DNA of 64,000 nucleotides from Poecilobothrus nobilitatus (lineage: Eukaryota > Arthropoda > Insecta > Diptera > Dolichopodidae), in the NCBI GenBank assembly GCA_947095535.1, contig OX352773.1, positions 271,676,515 to 271,740,514 of the forward strand, in the 5' to 3' direction. Under the pieces are notes generated by a model, which had not been told where the DNA came from, did not search any database, and saw only the letters and a list, made by a program, of their open reading frames with translations. Within the stretch, counting starts at the first letter, position 1; each line of letters begins with the position of its first letter. Below are positions 12,470 through 23,295 of this stretch, piece by piece. Both the position numbers and the translations under genes were made by a program.

Positions 12470-13257
12470 TATACCCGTATGAACTATGTTCAAGGGTATA
12501 ATAAATTTACCATTACGTTTGTGACACCTTAAAGGAGCCGAGCTAGTTATAGTGTCAAAGGTATGGATCGGCTCAGAATCGAATTCTGAGTCGATTAAGC
12601 CATGTACATCCGTCCGTCCGCACGATAACTACAAAAATAAAGGAGCTAGGAGGCTGACGTTTTTTTACGTCACTTTTGCAAAATTATTAGTTTTGCATTT
12701 TCGGCCGCCGGGTTCGAGTAGCTGCCATACAACTTCTTTCTTTATATGGAAATAACCCAGTGTCTATTCAATTTAGGTGTCTGAAATTTTGCAAATGATG
12801 ATCAAGTTTTATGGCAACAACTTCTGTAAAATTTGGTTGTGATGGTACGACAGGTTCGGGTAGCTGCCATACAACTTCTCTTTTTAAATGAAAATCACTC
12901 AGTGTCTACTGAAGCTAGGAATCTGAAATTTGTAAAATTTGTTTGGTCCAGAGCCGCCGGTTCAGGCTTCTTGCACCTCTTGGAACATAATGAAGCTAGG
13001 CGCCTGAAATCTTACAAGTGATCATCAAGTTTTATGGCAACAACTTCTGGAAATTATGGTTGTGCTTGTGCAATAGATTCGGGTAGCTGTCATACAACTC
13101 CACAATTTACATATATATATATCTGTAGTTAACGTCGGTACTAAAACATCTGAAAGTTTTTAAGATATGGTCAAGTTTTATAGAAACAGGGTATATTACG
13201 TTCATACAGGTATCCTAGAGTTGACACAGTCTACTTAACCGTACTCTTCCTCGTTTT
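12470..13257 (-). mobile_element. Family D DINE-like element
   Basis: On the minus strand it starts AAACGAGGAAGAGTACGG at 13257, the same start as family B. It carries the 5' subterminal repeat ATACCTGTATGAAC (13200-13213) and a 3' partner ATACCCGTATGAAC (12471-12484) in inverted orientation, 13 of 14 identical. Near the 3' end it has a CATCCGTCCGTCCG block (12607-12620), a spacer and a terminal stem-loop. Its interior has repeated GGGTAGCTGCCATACAACTTC units at 12718, 12860 and 13083. It shares termini with family B but not the interior. No protein encoded. Confidence 0.8.
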
Positions 13258-15019
13258 TTTTTAAATCTATAAGGTTTTTGTTTAAATTTATTTGCAACTG
13301 AATAATTTGTTTAAATTTCAAACCCCTAATTCGACAGCAACTAAATTTACAAAGCCATATTTTCAGAAATTATTGATATTTTTCAATCAAACTTTTACTT
13401 ACAAAGAATATATTCTTTTAAATGAATATTTCATGCGGCGCTTTTTTTTCTATGTAACAATCGTTTTTGATTAATCAATTAATCAATCAGAAAAAACCGT
13501 CGCAACTCTTTTCCCTACCAGCGAAAAGTTAACCAACTTTATCGTTTTCCTGGTAGAATTCACGCATACTAAGAAATTTACAAGAATATATGAAATCAAA
13601 TTAAATGTTATTTTTTGTACGGCTAAAAATTTTAATGACCTTTTATTCTATTTTGAAAATATCCATTTCTATAAATTTTTTTCAAAACATTTACCTAAAG
13701 ATGCCGAATTTCTATTTCGAATGTTCTCTATATCTAAACAAAATTTTAACGTTATACTTAAAAAAATTATGTTTAAATCAAGCATTTATTTTTTTTTTGA
13801 ATGTCATGCTTTGACTACTGCCCAAAAATCATAATGTACATGGCGGTGAAAATAACATATTAAATGAGCCATGAGTCTATTTATGAACATCAAAAAATAA
13901 CAAAAATGATTATGCGGTTCGCACCAATTCAAGGAATACACAGTTAGTGGAACATAATCACAAAAATAAATTTGGAGAATAAAATATGAACAGCGATGGC
14001 TGAATGACACGTTGCCGCAGGTAATCTAGCGTAAACTATTATTCCAAATTTTTATCAAAATAAAAGTAACAGAATAATTATACCGTTTAAAGGTTATTTG
14101 AGAAATATTATAATACTTAACTAATTATATGCTTTACGATTTCTTCGAAAAAACGTTTAATTTATATTTTGTTATAGGATCTCTCAGTCACTTAAGTTCA
14201 TTTACAGTGTTTTTTGTATTCAAATGCGATTTGCTTATTTATAAATTAGAATTGTTCAACTTATGATACCAGAATTTCAAAGGCTGTAAATACTGAAATA
14301 CATAAAAGCTACTCCATCATTTTTCATTAGCGTTAATTTTAATATATTTTAATATAAAACTATAATCAACACAAAAAGCATCCTTTCGCTTTTAACAAAA
14401 TTTGTTAAAAAATATAATTCTGTAAGTATCTACATATGTAAAAGCATGATCAAAATCCTTAAAAACTGTGAGGTACATGTTATGGATCTTCGTTGGACAA
14501 CCTGTTTATAGAATTAATAATAACATAATATAACAAAAATGAAACAAAAAATAAAAACCAAAAAAAGTTTGAAAAGTTATTGAATTCATTCTATTCTATA
14601 CCGGTTGTGTTTTAGATTTGACAAACTTTTATCATTCAATGTTAAAGCCATATAGGGGTTATTTAGCAGTATAAAATATTTCTGATAACTTTATTGATGA
14701 TTTTAGAGTGTTATCTTAAAGTGATCAAAAAACTGTCAACCAAAATAATAGTATAAATTTCTGTAAATTGTTATATATTTGTTTTTATTAGATAAAACAA
14801 AAACAAAATAATTGGAAAAGAATTCTAACATTCTGGCTATAGATATTTTCTATATACTTACATATATTATAACTTTTTAATTAATATTTATTCTCAATTA
14901 GTTATGTACAAAAACGGGAAAAAATGAAATAAAAATTTTTGAAGTTTATATTGTAATTTTTGCGTTGCTTGAAATATAAATATTGATTTTTTGTTTACTT
15001 TTGAGAAGTTGAAACATTT
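13258..15019. other. AT-rich DNA, nothing recognised
   Basis: A 68-codon open frame on the minus strand at 13804-14010 and smaller ones are low complexity or unrecognised. No repeat family of this window identified here. Confidence 0.45.
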
Positions 15020-15982
15020 TATTTATTTATTTATTTATTCTTGTCATAATGTCCAATATTAATACATGGATAATATCCAACATATAACATTTTCTGTTTA
15101 ATTTAATTTACTAAACAACAAGGGAAACAAGCCTAACTTACTTATCAAGCCAATCGCAATACAATAAGTCTACGCGTACTCATATTGACCCATCTTTCAA
15201 TATGTCAAGATGGGTAAAGATGATCTAATACCAACTAGCTGGTTCTCATTATATCCTCATATATCTTCCAACATTCAAGATACATGAATGGTATTTACGC
15301 ACAATTCAAACACTTAATAACGAAGTACTCCATTTGGCATAAAAAAGTATACTGGACTTGATTTTTTTCAAGATAAAATTTACAATACATTAAGCTTATT
15401 CATTTTACAATACTTTATATAATTTACAATAATTTATATAATTGAATAGTGTTGTTATTATAAATGTTGTTGTTACTTCCATCGTTTACAAATTTATGAA
15501 CGCTTCTGCTTATCAACCAAACAGCTGGAACTGGTATTAGGTAATAATAAGCATAGCCTCCTGTAAAAGTTAATTTTAAAAACATGATCGTTTTCTTAAA
15601 AGTATAAGTACTTAGTTATTTTTTAAAATATATACAAATTGAGATTAATAGAGAATTTATCTAAAACAATGCACAAATCCATACTAAAAGATTGGAAACC
15701 TAAAAAGGGAGAAATAAAGCTAAAACTTATATTAAACAGAAAAAAGCACAAAAAACAATAATACTTAATAAGATTAATTTAGGACTACAATTACCTTATG
15801 CAAGGTACAAACTGTATACTATACTATTAAATAAATTTAAAAAATGCACCAAAATTAATGCTAAAATTCGTCAGTGTCGACTGACACCCTCAGCAGATGA
15901 CTTACACTTAGCGAGCAGATGACTTACACTTATCCTAATGGTGTTGACATCTGACTCAACTCATGACGGCTAAGCTAGGTTA
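15020..15982 (-). other. Probable 3' untranslated region of the LINE at 15983-18240
   Basis: Lies directly downstream, on the minus strand, of the LINE coding remnant. It includes a short direct repeat of GTAAGTCATCTGCT (around 15895-15930) and a possible stem-loop ACCCATCTT...AAGATGGGT (about 15189-15217). At its far end is an (AATA)n-type run at about 15020-15040, which would suit a LINE tail. The extent is inferred from position only. Confidence 0.4.
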
Positions 15983-16227
15983 AGTGCTGCCTTCTGTTTA
16001 TTGTGCAGATATTTTTTTATCACCTTGTCGAATCTTTTTAGCATTGCTGAATCTTTAATGTAGTCAGGTAGCTTGTTGAAAATTATAACATATGATGATA
16101 GTAAATTTTTTCTCATGAATTCGTCACTTGACTGCGGTATGATGTAAAAATTAGCCGATCTCATGTTATATGAATGGTTCTCTGAATGCGTAGGTAGGTG
16201 AATTTTGGACTTATTGAGACCTTTTTT
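15983..16227 (-). pseudogene. LINE ORF2 C-terminal fragment
   Basis: About 80 residues on the minus strand match the tail of non-LTR retrotransposon polymerases (Jockey/CR1-type pattern). A HSYNMRSANFY segment is followed by FMRKNLLSSY, IFNKLPDYIKDS, and a last F..VIKKYL helix, then a stop. In this family the stretch lies after the RT domain. The fragment is cut on its upstream side by the family A element at 16228. The reading frame continues, without change of phase, in the fragment at 17931-18240. The open frame running into the inserted element is an artefact of the insertion. Subfamily assignment is uncertain. Confidence 0.75.
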
Positions 16228-17930
16228 ATACCCTACACCTAAAGTATAGGGTATATTAACTTTGGTATGGTGTTTGTAACCACCAAAAGGAAGCGAGTTA
16301 GATATGGACATGTATATATATTCTGAATCAGGATCACGTCCTGAGTCGATTTAACGATGTCCGTCCGTCCGTTCGCACTATAACTCAAAAACTAGTAAAG
16401 CTATCTTGATGAAATTTATATAGTAGGCTACTAATTACGAAAGGAAGGCTAACTTCGAATCTGGACGAAATCGGTCCATGGGTTCGTATTCTGGAAGCTT
16501 CCGAATGATTCCGGAGCAAACGAGATTATTTCCAAAACCAACAAAGATAGAACCTTTAAATTTTGTACAATCATGTTCCTTCCCGTTCGATTTATGTCTC
16601 TAAAATTTGAGAGCATTTGGTCTATGGGTTCGGATTTTGGTAGCTTCCGAACGAGCACCAGAGCAAATGAGATTATCTCCAAAACCAACTAAGATATAAC
16701 CTTTAAATTTGGCAGAGTGGTGTTCTTTCATGTTTTATTTAAGTCTCTGAAATTTGAGAGGATTTGGTCCATGGGTTCGGATTTTGGAAGCTTCCGAACG
16801 AGCCCCAGAGCAAACGAGATTATCTCCACAACCAACAAAGATAGAACCTTTATTTTTAGTACAAGAGTGTGTTGTTATGTTTCCTTTTCTATAAAATTGG
16901 AAACTGATATTTGAAAGAATTTGAACAATGGATTCGTATATTGGAAGCTTCCGAACGAGCCCCAGAGCAAACGAGATTATCTCCAAAACCAACAAAGATA
17001 GAACCTTTAAATTTTTTACAATGATGTTTCTTCTCGTTTAATTTATGTCTCTGAAATTTAAGAGGATATGGTCCATGGGTTTGGATTTTGGCAGCTTCCG
17101 AACGAGCCCCAGACCAAATGAGATTATCTCCAAAAACAACAAAGATATAACCTTTAAATTTTTTACAATGATGTTGCTTCCCGTTTGATTTATGTTTCTG
17201 AAAGTTAAGAGGATATGGTCCATGGGTTTGGATTTTGGAAGCTTCCGAACGAGCCTCAGATCAAATGATATTATCTCCAAAAGCAACTAAGATATAATCT
17301 TTAAATTAGACAGAATGGTGTTCCTTCATGTTTGATTTATGTTTCTGAAATTTGTGAGGATTTGGTCCATGGGTTCAAATCTTGGAAGCTTCCGGACGAG
17401 CCCCAGAGCAAGCGAGTATATCTTTAGAACTTTTATTTTTAGTACAAAGGTGTTCTGTTATGTTTCCTATTCTGTAAAATTGGAAACTGACATTTGAAAG
17501 AATTTGAACCATGAGTTCGTATTTTGGAAACTTCCGGACGAGCACAAGAGCAACGAGCATATCTCCAAAACCAACAAAAGTAGAACCTTTAAATTTAGTA
17601 CAATGGTGTTCTGGCATGTTTTCTTTATGTTCCTCAGATGGATTCGATGAATTGGAGTGGCAATTCGGGTACCTGACACACACCTCCAAGGACTAACAAT
17701 CTTCGAAATTAATAAAGATAGAAACTTAAAATTTTTTACAAAGATGTCAAGAATATCCCAAGAAGATGCCTCTTTTACGTCCCTGAAATTTGAGTTGAAT
17801 AAGACAGAAAAGGGAAGAAGTTCCAAGCAGCTGCCAAAAAAACTTATGGATTTTTAATTTAATTCGAATTATTCAGGTGTAGAGTATTAGTAAGTCGGTT
17901 GCATCGACTTACTGTTACATTTACTTGTTT
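16228..17930 (-). mobile_element. Family A DINE-like element, copy 3, inserted in a LINE
   Basis: Full-length copy with clear boundaries because it interrupts LINE coding sequence. On the minus strand it begins AAACAAGTAAATGTAACAG (17930) and has the palindrome AAGTCG...CGACTT (17892-17910). Next comes a 5' subterminal repeat CTCTACACCTGAA (about 17873-17886), then the 147-bp array, TCCGTCCGTCCG near 16360, the spacer and a TA run. The terminal inverted repeat lies at 16228-16254. The 3' inward sequence CCCTACACCTAAA is the inverted partner of the 5' subterminal repeat. Insertion is into an A/T run of the LINE with no visible target-site duplication, as expected for Helentron-type insertion. 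Confidence 0.87.
16514..17700 (-). repeat. 147-bp tandem array (8 units plus a degenerate one)
   Basis: Landmark GAGCAAA (or GACC/GATC variants) at 16514, 16661, 16808, 16965, 17112, 17259, 17406 and 17548. Spacing is 147 bp except 157 and 142. A degenerate unit ends near 17690. Two units (about 16850-16920 and 17430-17500) carry an alternative internal block with GTACAA..TGTGTT.TTATGTTTCC in place of the usual sequence. Confidence 0.92.
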
Positions 17931-18240
17931 CTTTTATAGACGTATTTAGTTTTTTCTAGCTCAATGATGTGATTTATATTGAGCTGCCTATGGTAGGTTG
18001 TATAGTCTAAGTGATTTCTTTTGCAAACTGCTAACTCTATTTATAACGTAAGTCGGCGAAATCGACCAGTGTATAAAGTTGTATACCTAATGTGAAACAT
18101 TATATGCGCATTGTAAATTCAATTCGCAGTTTCTTCCTTTAGGGATATTCCTGCTCTTTTAACTGCTCCAACTAACGCAGCTATTCTGTTGCAGAACTTT
18201 TCCACATGAAGATTCCAGCTCAGTTTCTTATCCAACAATG
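17931..18240 (-). pseudogene. LINE reverse transcriptase C-terminal region (upstream part)
   Basis: Upstream half of the LINE interrupted by family A copy 3. The minus strand reads DKKLSWNLHVEKFCNRIAA, then VGAVKRAGISLKEE. This is the segment after the RT palm in Jockey/CR1-type LINEs (pattern LS.W..H....K...). It is followed, with two in-frame stops (near 18108 and 18040), by a segment ending ELEKTKYVYK at the insertion point. The same frame resumes at 16227. The fragment ends abruptly near 18240, so the catalytic RT core is missing. Not functional. Confidence 0.75.
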
Positions 18241-19044
18241 ATAATTTTTAAATAATTTCTTAAAGGTGTCAGGAAAAAATTGAAGTAGAAATAAAATTAT
18301 AATATTTAAATATTATGTCTTACGTTCCCTTAGCCGATTTTGAAGAAATTATATGTAGCTATATACTTGAGAATAAAAAAATTATTTAGGATGGGTTCCT
18401 GAAATTGTCATTTTCACCACTTAGAAAAATTTTGAACCAAGTTTATTTACTAAAAAATATCTGTTAAACTATAAGGTATATTTTAGTTAATAGCACAAAA
18501 AAAGTGTAGACATTTTCTTTGCAAATGTATTATTTCCATGGAAAAAAATTATTAAACTTAGCCACAGGGTAGTGGAGAAGAAATATCGAAAGACAATAAA
18601 AAATGTTAGTCTTTTTTCTTACCGAATGGTTTCGATTCAAACTTCAGCAAGTTAATATGCAAATGCAATACTAATATTAATTTATATCGTAATCTTTTAT
18701 ACCGTACCTATGCCGTAATAATTAATATAATAATATAAAATGAATAAAAAATAAATTCTCTAAAAAAAATGTTTGTATAAAATAGTATATATTACATAAT
18801 ATACTATAAATATATTACATATTTGTGTTTCATAATCTTATACAATAAATACAGTCGAGCAGCCAATGGCTTAGTGAAAATAATGATTTCGAACTGAAGT
18901 ATAGTCAAATATAAATAATAAGCGATTTAGCGCATGCCCTAAACTCTTCATATAGGAGTGAAAAATAACCTTAATAGTTAAACTAATTCCAACCAGAATA
19001 TAAAATAAAAATATAATAAAAAGAAAAATAAATCAATTTTATCT
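18241..19044. other. AT-rich DNA, nothing recognised
   Basis: No gene, RNA or window-wide repeat recognised in about 800 bp. Confidence 0.5.
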
Positions 19045-19130
19045 GACAATGGTGCAGTGCATAGGTCATCGGTCTTTCAGACGAAAAGTTTCGGGTTCAA
19101 CCCGGTCAGGTCAGAAACAATATATAAAAT
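19045..19130 (+). repeat. tRNA-like head, probable SINE remnant
   Basis: Contains an A-box-like ATGGTGCAGTGCATAGG and a B-box-like GGGTTCAACCC whose arms pair (CGGGTTCAACCCG). A CTTTCAG loop lies where an anticodon (TTC, glutamate-like) would be. The acceptor stem is not convincing and AT-rich sequence follows, so a tRNA-derived SINE or tRNA pseudogene is likelier than a working tRNA. Confidence 0.5.
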
Positions 19131-19498
19131 ATATAATAAAATAATGTAAACAAAATATTAAATATAATTATAATTTAATACTTGTATCGAGATGGCCAAC
19201 ATGCTTTCGGCAAAAGGGTCCTAAAATTATCGGCAGATATTTATATCTAGACAATATAATATAAAAAAAAAAGAGAAATCAATTTTATGAATAATTAATT
19301 ATTAGTAAATTTATGTTAATTTTTAAAATATTTCCATTTAGCGATTTATTTTTAATTATATACGTATTTGATTTTATTTTTTTGCTTATAAAATTTTTTT
19401 TTTCAAGATCAAGATAAATCAAAAAAATAAATAAAAAATAAATCGACATTTCTTTTTTGTCTAATCTGCTTTTTTGTTTAGGTCATGCGGGCAAATAT

Positions 19499-19690
19499 AT
19501 TTTTTTTTTTTTAATGCATTTCTCTGCCACATAAATGTGAACAGAAAATTACACAGCCTTTCCTGTTCAGGCGTCCTGTAAATGTCGTAAGGGAAATAAC
19601 TCTTACGACGTGTGTGGGATTCGAACCCACACACCCTCGGTATTTACAGCGTATTTAATACGCTCTTACCCACTAGGCCACCGAGGCTCC
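19499..19690 (-). mobile_element. tRNA-derived SINE with 11-bp target-site duplication
   Basis: On the minus strand: a tRNA-like head with A box TGGCCTAGTGGG and B box GGTTCGAATCC, a body with a short inverted repeat CGTCGTAAGAG...TTACGAC, a GGAAAGG...TGTGTAATTT block, then TGTGGCAGAGAAATGCATT and poly(A). It is flanked by direct repeats CGGGCAAATAT at 19488-19498 and 19691-19701. Both RNA polymerase III promoter boxes look intact. Retroposition by a LINE in trans is the known mechanism of the class. Confidence 0.93.
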
Positions 19691-19701
19691 CGGGCAAATA
19701 T

Positions 19702-21902
19702 TTTTTACATAATATTAGAATTAGATAGAAAATAATAATTAAAATTATTGGTTTTAAAAAATTGCCAAAGCCAAATGCTGATGATGGTTTTTATAAACTT
19801 CGAAAGCCTAATGCTAGTTTTAAAATTAACAAATTTCTAACTGTTATTTTCATTATTATTGAAGTTTTTAAAGATATATTTTTTAATAGTGTGAGCGATT
19901 TAAGCACTATAAGAAAAAGTGCTGTCCATTTAAATAAGTGGATTCTGGTCACCACATTATTGTTTTCGAAATTAAAAAAAGAGGACAACAGTCTTATCTA
20001 ATAATGTTATATATATATAATACACGTGGCTTACAATAGCTATATAATACAAATATTCCAATGCATTATTCCGGGACCAAGTTTTAAAAGGATTTAATAA
20101 CAAAAAATATTGTAAATTTCTTATATTAATTTTTTTAGAAAGCATACTTAAATCTGATTGATAGAGCTTGTTCTTAGTTACAGGCGTTACATCTTAATAT
20201 ATTTTTATTTTTTGAGTAGTTGTAAAAAAAATACATAATTTTACGGAAAGTAAGATAAGATAAATAAAAAAATTAATACACTTTGGACCTACAAGTTAAC
20301 TACTCTTTTAAATTAAATTGTGGAGAGCTACTTTATAACTAAAAAAAATTATGTTTTGGTTTTCTGTTCTTTTTAAATTCAAATCATTCAAAATAAAAAT
20401 TAAAGTTCTAAATAAAAAATATCAATCGAAATGAATGTCATAAACAAACAATTGATAAATTGGAACACTAACTTAATATAGAGGGCAACAAAAAAATAAC
20501 TGTTTGGATATATTTTTATTCATTGTTCATATATATATATATATATATATATACATAGTATATATAGATATATTTTTACATGATGTACAAATTTATGTAT
20601 TGAGATATAAAAAAACACTTAACTCTATATGTATCTAGTTTATTTAAACATGAGTTGTATAACAATTATCATGAAAATTGAAAAATCCTTATAGGTTGTC
20701 CTCTTAATCAAGTTCCTTTTGTATGTGTTTAGATTTTTACTTCATTTCTTTTATACTTCTCATCTTTTTGTATACATATATTTACTATATACATAAATGA
20801 AATTTTTTTTCAATCTGAAGTGGATTTAATAATTGTTTTTATTTCTTTTTTGTTTTTTTCATACTTTTAAGCTAGACCCAGTAAAATTCTTGTATTATAA
20901 AATCAATTTATATAGGTACAAAGTTACCCATATTTGTACGTACATATAAGTATTATTTTATATACAAGGACTTATTATAGTACTCTAATATGACTGTCTG
21001 ACCCTTGTTAATGTTAAAATTTAGCTTATCTTCCGTTTCTTCCTCTTATATTGTTTTAAAGAAAAAAAACTATAATCAAGAACAAACGTTTTATATTTTT
21101 AGCAAAAATTGTATTAAAGACAATATTATGAAAATAGTATAATTATATATTATATACATAATATGTATATCTTATTATAGAAAATATATCTATTGAAAAA
21201 GTAATAAAATATAATAAAAAGCAGCCGGAGATACATAATAATATATAGGTATTTCGATTTGAATGTTAATATGATAAAATATATCCACGTTTATAGATAT
21301 ACACTTTTATTTTATGAAATTTTTTTTAAACTATACACTAGATCATAAAAAAGCGCAACATTTCATTCTGCAAAATTTTGTATATATATATACTCGTATA
21401 TATATATCGACATAGGTACAATTTCAGTCATACACATAATATGTTTTTGGTCCTGTTGTGTTTTATTTTTTTGAACTTAAAAGAAATTGCTGGAAAATTG
21501 AAAATTGAATCTTTCTAATCTATTAGAGTTAGAGTGATTTATAAAATATCACGGTGTGAATTTAAAGAAACTTTTTATTTAAAAAAATATTCTGTTTCTA
21601 TAATTCTGTTCCTATTCCAGTTGTATTTCTCATTCAAGTTATTGTTATCTTATTAGATGATTAAGGACAACAGCTTTTGTTTTCAATTAAATGTTGGTGA
21701 CATATCAATTTAATTGTCTTAACATATAAAATATATATAAAATAGATGTAAAATACAATATCAATAATATTATTTTTGCTACCTTCTGTAAAGGCAATTA
21801 TTGTTAACTGAAAAAAATTGTATCAAAAATTACTAGCACAGAAAAAAATAAAATAACACACAGAAAAATATTTATAAAATAACTGCCTAATCAATTAAGT
21901 CC
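19702..21902. other. AT-rich DNA with (AT)n runs
   Basis: About 2.2 kb with no recognised gene. (AT)n near 20529-20552 and TA-rich patches near 21121-21440. An open frame at 19762-20001 (79 codons) is unrecognised and of low complexity. Confidence 0.5.
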
Positions 21903-21972
21903 TAAGTCCCATGTGAATTCAATTTTGGCACTGCCTAGGTGCAGTGCCAAAATTGAATTTACATGGGACTTA
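21903..21972. repeat. 70-nt near-perfect inverted repeat (32-bp arms, 6-nt loop)
   Basis: Left arm 21903-21934 (begins TAAGTCCCATGT) and right arm 21941-21972 (ends ACATGGGACTTA) are reverse complements at 31 of 32 positions; the exception pairs G with T. The loop is CTAGGT. The sequence just outside (21984-22002) matches, inverted, the flank of the palindrome at 50102-50117, so this belongs to a small palindromic repeat family (F). Confidence 0.9.
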
Positions 21973-22697
21973 TGACTCAACACTGTAAGACAAAAGTCCA
22001 TAAAAGAACCCAAAAATCCCATGGGATCAAAATGATGAATGTGTTGTTGAATAAAGCTTCTAAAAATATCTTCCTTTTTCTTCTTCTTTTATATTTTTGG
22101 TGCTACTTTAGACAAAATTCCCATTTTATAGATTGTATTGTCATAATAAGTTTTCATTATGAAACGTTTTCCAAAATATGTCGCGTTTTCTACTAAAATA
22201 AAATTTGGTTTTTTTTCTATATCATAATAAAAATTCAAGTTTCAAATCAAAATTTTAACTTTATTTAACAAAATTGCTTTTATATCTTTTGCGTTAATTT
22301 TTTCTTTGTGCCTTTAGCTTTGGAAATTTTGTAAAAAAATAGTGAGAGAAGCTTTTATATTAGCTTCTATGTGAAAACAGCTTCTATAAATAATGCCACT
22401 ATACTACTAGCCGGAACATTCAAACAAAAGCATTGAAAAAGCACCTTATTTGTATATAAATCTTATAGCACATTTTCTGTATTCGGGGAGCTATTTGTGT
22501 GCAGAAATACCTTTTCAAATAAATATCAATGAAATAATATATATATATATGATATTATTTCCTATCATATATTGCTAAATTATTTAACTATCAAAGTATG
22601 TATACCAATACATATTAATTTTACCAGTCAAAGTATGTATATCTACTATAATAAAGTTGCACTCATTTTTACAAATATAATAATATATATATATATA
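21973..22697. other. AT-rich DNA with family F sequence at its left end
   Basis: ATCCCATGGGAT at about 22017-22028 and ACTGTAAGACAAAAGTCC at 21985-22002 echo family F. The rest is unrecognised; a TA run lies at 22535-22552. Confidence 0.4.
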
Positions 22698-22835
22698 CTA
22701 GAAAATCCCCTGTGCAATTGCACAATTTCTTTAGATGCAAAAACATTTACGTTATCATACTGACTCCCTTAATAAACTCCCAAAACATTTCATTTTTATA
22801 TCAGCTCCACTAAAAAAACGTTGGAATCACTTACT
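22698..22835 (-). mobile_element. Helitron-like 3' terminus
   Basis: Minus strand ends in CTAG (22698-22701), preceded by exactly 10 nt and the perfect palindrome GTGCAATTGCAC (22712-22723). The base beyond CTAG is T on this strand. This fits the canonical Helitron 3' end (hairpin, about 10-12 nt, CTRR, T). The inward sequence (TTTATTAAGGGAGTCAGTAT and on) matches 48780-48863 closely. The body further inward is gypsy-derived sequence. Confidence 0.82.
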
Positions 22836-22867
22836 TGATGATGTGATGTTTCTGTCCTAGAAGATGT

Positions 22868-23012
22868 TTCGCTATCAGTATCATAGTCATCATGTACCCA
22901 TAACTTCATTGAATCGTTGGATGTAAAAGCGGCCCCTTTATCGGTTGCAATTCGATATGGATTACAAATTGCTTCTTTCTGCAGTTCCAACTTTTGTATT
23001 GTAACCACTTCT
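22868..23012 (-). pseudogene. Gypsy integrase fragment, fused after RNase H by deletion
   Basis: Minus strand carries NPYRIATDKGAAFTSND, the pattern around the second aspartate of the DDE integrase core (TD.G.AFTS). Just upstream is the end of RNase H, with no zinc-binding N-terminus or first catalytic aspartate between them. Roughly the C-terminal RNase H and the first half of integrase are therefore deleted. After the motif the protein turns acidic and unrecognised, ending near the Helitron boundary. Not functional. Confidence 0.75.
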
Positions 23013-23295
23013 CAATTACACTCCTGTAAACTAATAGACCATCTTGCTACCCGAGCGCATAATTTTTTTTTATAGTAACCTGGAATGCTTGGCAGTCTGT
23101 AAAAATTTGAAAGTTCAAGCCGAGAAGGTAAATCCTTAGTTTCTTCAGGCAGTTTATCATGGTTGAAACTTCGTGCTCATAACTGGGGTAATTCTTTTCA
23201 GCTTCAGATCGTTTGAAGCCTAAGTAAAACACGGGGTGAAATATATTAACATGCTTTTGCAATAGGATGCTGCCGTAACTTGCATTTACGTGGAG
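23013..23295 (-). pseudogene. Gypsy RNase H fragment
   Basis: Minus-strand frame shows a HPVFYLGFKRSEAEKNYPSY stretch and then LNFQIFTDCQAF, the typical RNase H pattern (SEAEKNY and a TD catalytic aspartate). A frameshift leads into a RVARW-like segment near 23035 and an in-frame stop near 23012. The beginning of the domain, next to the RT at about 23290, is also disrupted. Confidence 0.78.

Noticed and set aside
13804..14010. Minus-strand 68-codon frame with many histidines and cysteines
   Set aside because: Residue spacing does not fit a known zinc-finger pattern and the other strand is equally uninformative.
15970..16311. A 113-codon minus-strand frame starting inside the family A element
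   Set aside because: Its first 30 or so codons are the inserted element's terminal stem-loop region. Only the part below 16227 is real LINE coding sequence, and that part continues upstream at 17931.
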